Below are positions 15,190 through 17,012 of a stretch of DNA of 17,012 nucleotides, in pieces. The notes under the pieces were generated by a model. It was not told the origin of the DNA, ran no database searches, and saw nothing but the letters and a program-made list of their open reading frames with translations. Source of the DNA: Chromera velia (lineage: Eukaryota > Sar > Chromeraceae); the NCBI GenBank assembly GCA_018398765.1, contig JAHBMJ010002566.1, forward strand, positions 1 to 17,012, written 5' to 3'. The first letter of the stretch is position 1; each line of letters begins with the position of its first letter. The translations under genes and the position numbers were made by a program.

Positions 15190-15880
15190 CTTAAGACTTC
15201 CTCATCTCCGAGGAAGGAGTATATTGCTAACCTAGGCTAATAGCCTAAGGGTAATAATTCTCGGGCAGTCGTCTATCCTTACTTACTTTGTGAGAAGGAG
15301 GTAAGAAGAGAAGAAGGAACCATAGGAAGGATGTTAGTCTGCTATATAGAGGCGCCCTGCGTATGGAAGACTGGGCGCACGAGCCGCTGAAACAGTCGTG
15401 AGTAGCCTAGAGCGACTCAACCCTGTTTCCCCCCAAGGCTCCGTTGTTGTATAGCGATTGCTAACATCTCTATCCTATTGGTGGTCCTTAGACGACTGTA
15501 ATATACCCCCCAAACTCGCATCCAGACCTTTACGGCCTACCTTGCGTAAGCTCGGTGTAAAAAAAGAATAGAGTTGGGGTACTACTAGTATAGGTTTAAC
15601 ATATTTTAGTTGTATGGTTGTTACCAGAGCCTTATTAATGGAACTACCAATAAACACGACCTTTGGTATATATGTCTGCAACAATCGTCGAAATATATAG
15701 GGTAGAGAGGGAGGATAAAAGGAAATACCTATGGTCCCAGGAGCGCGAAGCCAGACGAAGAGGGCACAAGTTCGTATGGCTCGAAAAACATTCGAATGAG
15801 TAGGCCGCCTGGTGAAAACAAACCCCACAAAGTCTCTCCTCGACTTGAACTGATTTGCCTTTCTTGAAACCTTGGAGCGA
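15190..15880. other. Unassigned stretch, no convincing gene
   Basis: A mixed-composition region with short direct and inverted words (CTAACCTAGGCTAATAGCC). Open frames exist on the minus strand but shift between protein-like fragments and have no splice support. Parts could be organelle-derived insertions, which are common in coccidian nuclei, but I could not match any rRNA, tRNA or mitochondrial gene motif. Confidence 0.4.
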
Positions 15881-15882
15881 CT

Positions 15883-15973
15883 CTATTTTTTGGAGACTGC
15901 TAATTTCATTGCTTTGCGGAAGGTGCGCTGCCACTCGTCCAGGGATTTTGCCTCGTGTCGCATAGAGATCTCC
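15883..15973 (-). CDS. Possible terminal exon, minus strand
   Basis: On the minus strand, a pyrimidine-rich stretch ending CTATCACAG at 15974-15982 precedes a 29-codon frame. It reads EISMRHEAKSLDEWQRTFRK and AMKLAVSKK, then TAG at 15883-15885. The peptide is basic, helix-prone and unlike the low-complexity frames around it. The intron phase would be 2. No upstream exon is convincing, so this may be a fragment of a dead gene. Confidence 0.3.
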
Positions 15974-15982
15974 CTGTGATAG

Positions 15983-16619
15983 AATCGAACACAATTGGTA
16001 CAGGCCCAGGTACAGGCCCAGGGTGAAAAGACTAAGAGAAAAGGGACGAACATGGTTAAGAAGACAGGTGTGGGACTTCTGATTTTTGAGCAACAGATAA
16101 AAAAAACAGTAAATCGGCAGACGGGGATTCTCTGCTCCCAGTGAGGAAAGAGAACATTGAAACAGCAAAGAGAGAAGTGTGGGGATGTTTCTGAAGTCGG
16201 TGACGGAGCCTTTAGCTGGAAGGGGGAAGTCGTCGTGATCGAAGAGCAGAGCCTGGCAGACTGAAAATCAGAGTCGCGTGTCGAAAATTGGAGCCGGAAA
16301 TCAGAGGTGTATTTTGTTGCAACCCTCCTCTTTGTAGCAGACTCCTGACGTCGCCGCCCCACCTTGTTCTTATAGAAGGCTTTTGAAAAGACATTGCCTA
16401 ACATTAATTGCCCACAATTAAAGAGATTGAACACTCTGACCTTTTTTTTTTTACTTATTTATCTGACACTCATAAAAACTGAAAGAATTGGCAGCAAAGA
16501 TAGCAGAATTCTTCAGTACAACCTCTGTTACAAAACCTTCTGTTATACCATGTGCAAGACTGTACACACTGAACACGTCTGAGAATATTGACTTGAATTT
16601 GAATGTATTATCAGTATGG
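15983..16619. other. Unassigned AT-richer stretch
   Basis: I see a 12-base direct repeat (GGCCCAGGTACA, GGCCCAGGGTGA type) at about 16002-16025 and a T run at 16441-16452. There is no gene I can support; the longer minus-strand frames here read as runs of Ser, Thr, Phe and Cys without domain-like pattern. Confidence 0.4.
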
Positions 16620-17012
16620 AGAGTTTGATCTGCCTGGGCCTCAGTCCGATCTGAAAAGGCCCGCTGCTGAAGTGTGGCATGCCTGATCAGCCGCGTGTTG
16701 CAGAGAGCTTGTCGATCGATTTTAGCCGATGCATACGATCGATCGAATTGAATTCTGTGATCGTTCGAATCGAGGTTTCGACTGTTGATAGATCTTAAGT
16801 CTGCCTTCAGACTTACAGTCCAGACAACCTAAGCAATCCCGCTAGTTTTCCTATCCAGTGGTCAACCATTATCAACCATGAACAGATAAGAATCTGGACT
16901 CTTGCATTTATCATTCTTGTAATCAGCCACTTATAGAGAGGCGGCGGCGGGCGTGCAGTGGTCGGCCCGACTCGGCCGGTCCCGAGCCGCGGCGTTGCTT
17001 ATCGGGGCAGCG
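16620..17012. other. Unassigned stretch with hairpin and GC-rich end
   Basis: It contains many CGATCGAT and GAATTGAATTC words, a perfect 8-base hairpin at 16796-16815, and a GC-rich end from 16938. No coding frame is supported. It may begin another repeat or gene that continues outside the window. Confidence 0.35.
16796..16815. repeat. Perfect 8-base inverted repeat, 4-base loop
   Basis: TAAGTCTG and CAGACTTA are separated by CCTT. No T run follows, and nothing nearby gives it a role. Confidence 0.6.

Noticed and set aside
15883-16434. A 183-codon minus-strand frame
   Set aside because: Only its last 29 codons look coding. The rest is irregular, rich in Ser, Thr, Phe and Cys, and runs through a better-looking intron end at 15974.

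Overview
The window looks like nuclear DNA from an alveolate-type protist, most likely a coccidian apicomplexan or a relative (inference; the species cannot be named). The grounds are many short exons with GT donors and pyrimidine-TGCAG acceptors, a mixed GC level, purine microsatellites, and degraded retroelements. Nothing looks bacterial: no operons, no Shine-Dalgarno sites, and coding only makes sense after splicing.

Positions 1-465 are CT-rich tandem repeat. From about 465/523 to 7757 (perhaps 7972) the + strand carries one long multi-exon gene that I do not recognise. Nearly all exons begin and end in phase 1, and several are tandem copies of one another: three or four copies of a 20-codon SEWKQ exon, two copies of a glycine-rich exon pair, and two or three copies of a GRDGC/HFRD exon pair. 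It ends in a conserved 89-codon exon and a 343-codon last exon. Joined as listed, without the doubtful exon at 1476, the exons give about 855 codons with no frame clash. The last exon has a weak PD...E pattern of the PD-(D/E)XK nuclease type, and its reading frame appears to break before the true C-terminus.

Positions 7973-11160 are repeat-rich. They hold an AT-rich stretch, dispersed GATATG repeats, a minus-strand insertion with a tetranucleotide tail, and a 5'-truncated non-LTR (LINE-type) reverse transcriptase ending in an (AAGT)n tail. A 145-base repeat and an 80-base purine segment occur on both sides of the reverse transcriptase. Positions 11160-12130 are almost pure purine microsatellite. 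Three tandem 134-146 base repeats follow (12164-12590), then an unidentified coding-looking stretch (12733-13130) and another GATATG block (13272-13515).

From 13500 to 15161 there are repeats and, on the minus strand, decayed coding sequence. At 14420-14543 lies an inverted, nonsense-mutated copy of the 89-codon exon of the first gene, with its upstream intron. At 14712-15161 lies a 148-codon reading frame broken by one TAG, with a PIP-box-like motif. Positions 15190-17012 are mostly unassigned, with one possible short minus-strand terminal exon ending at 15883.
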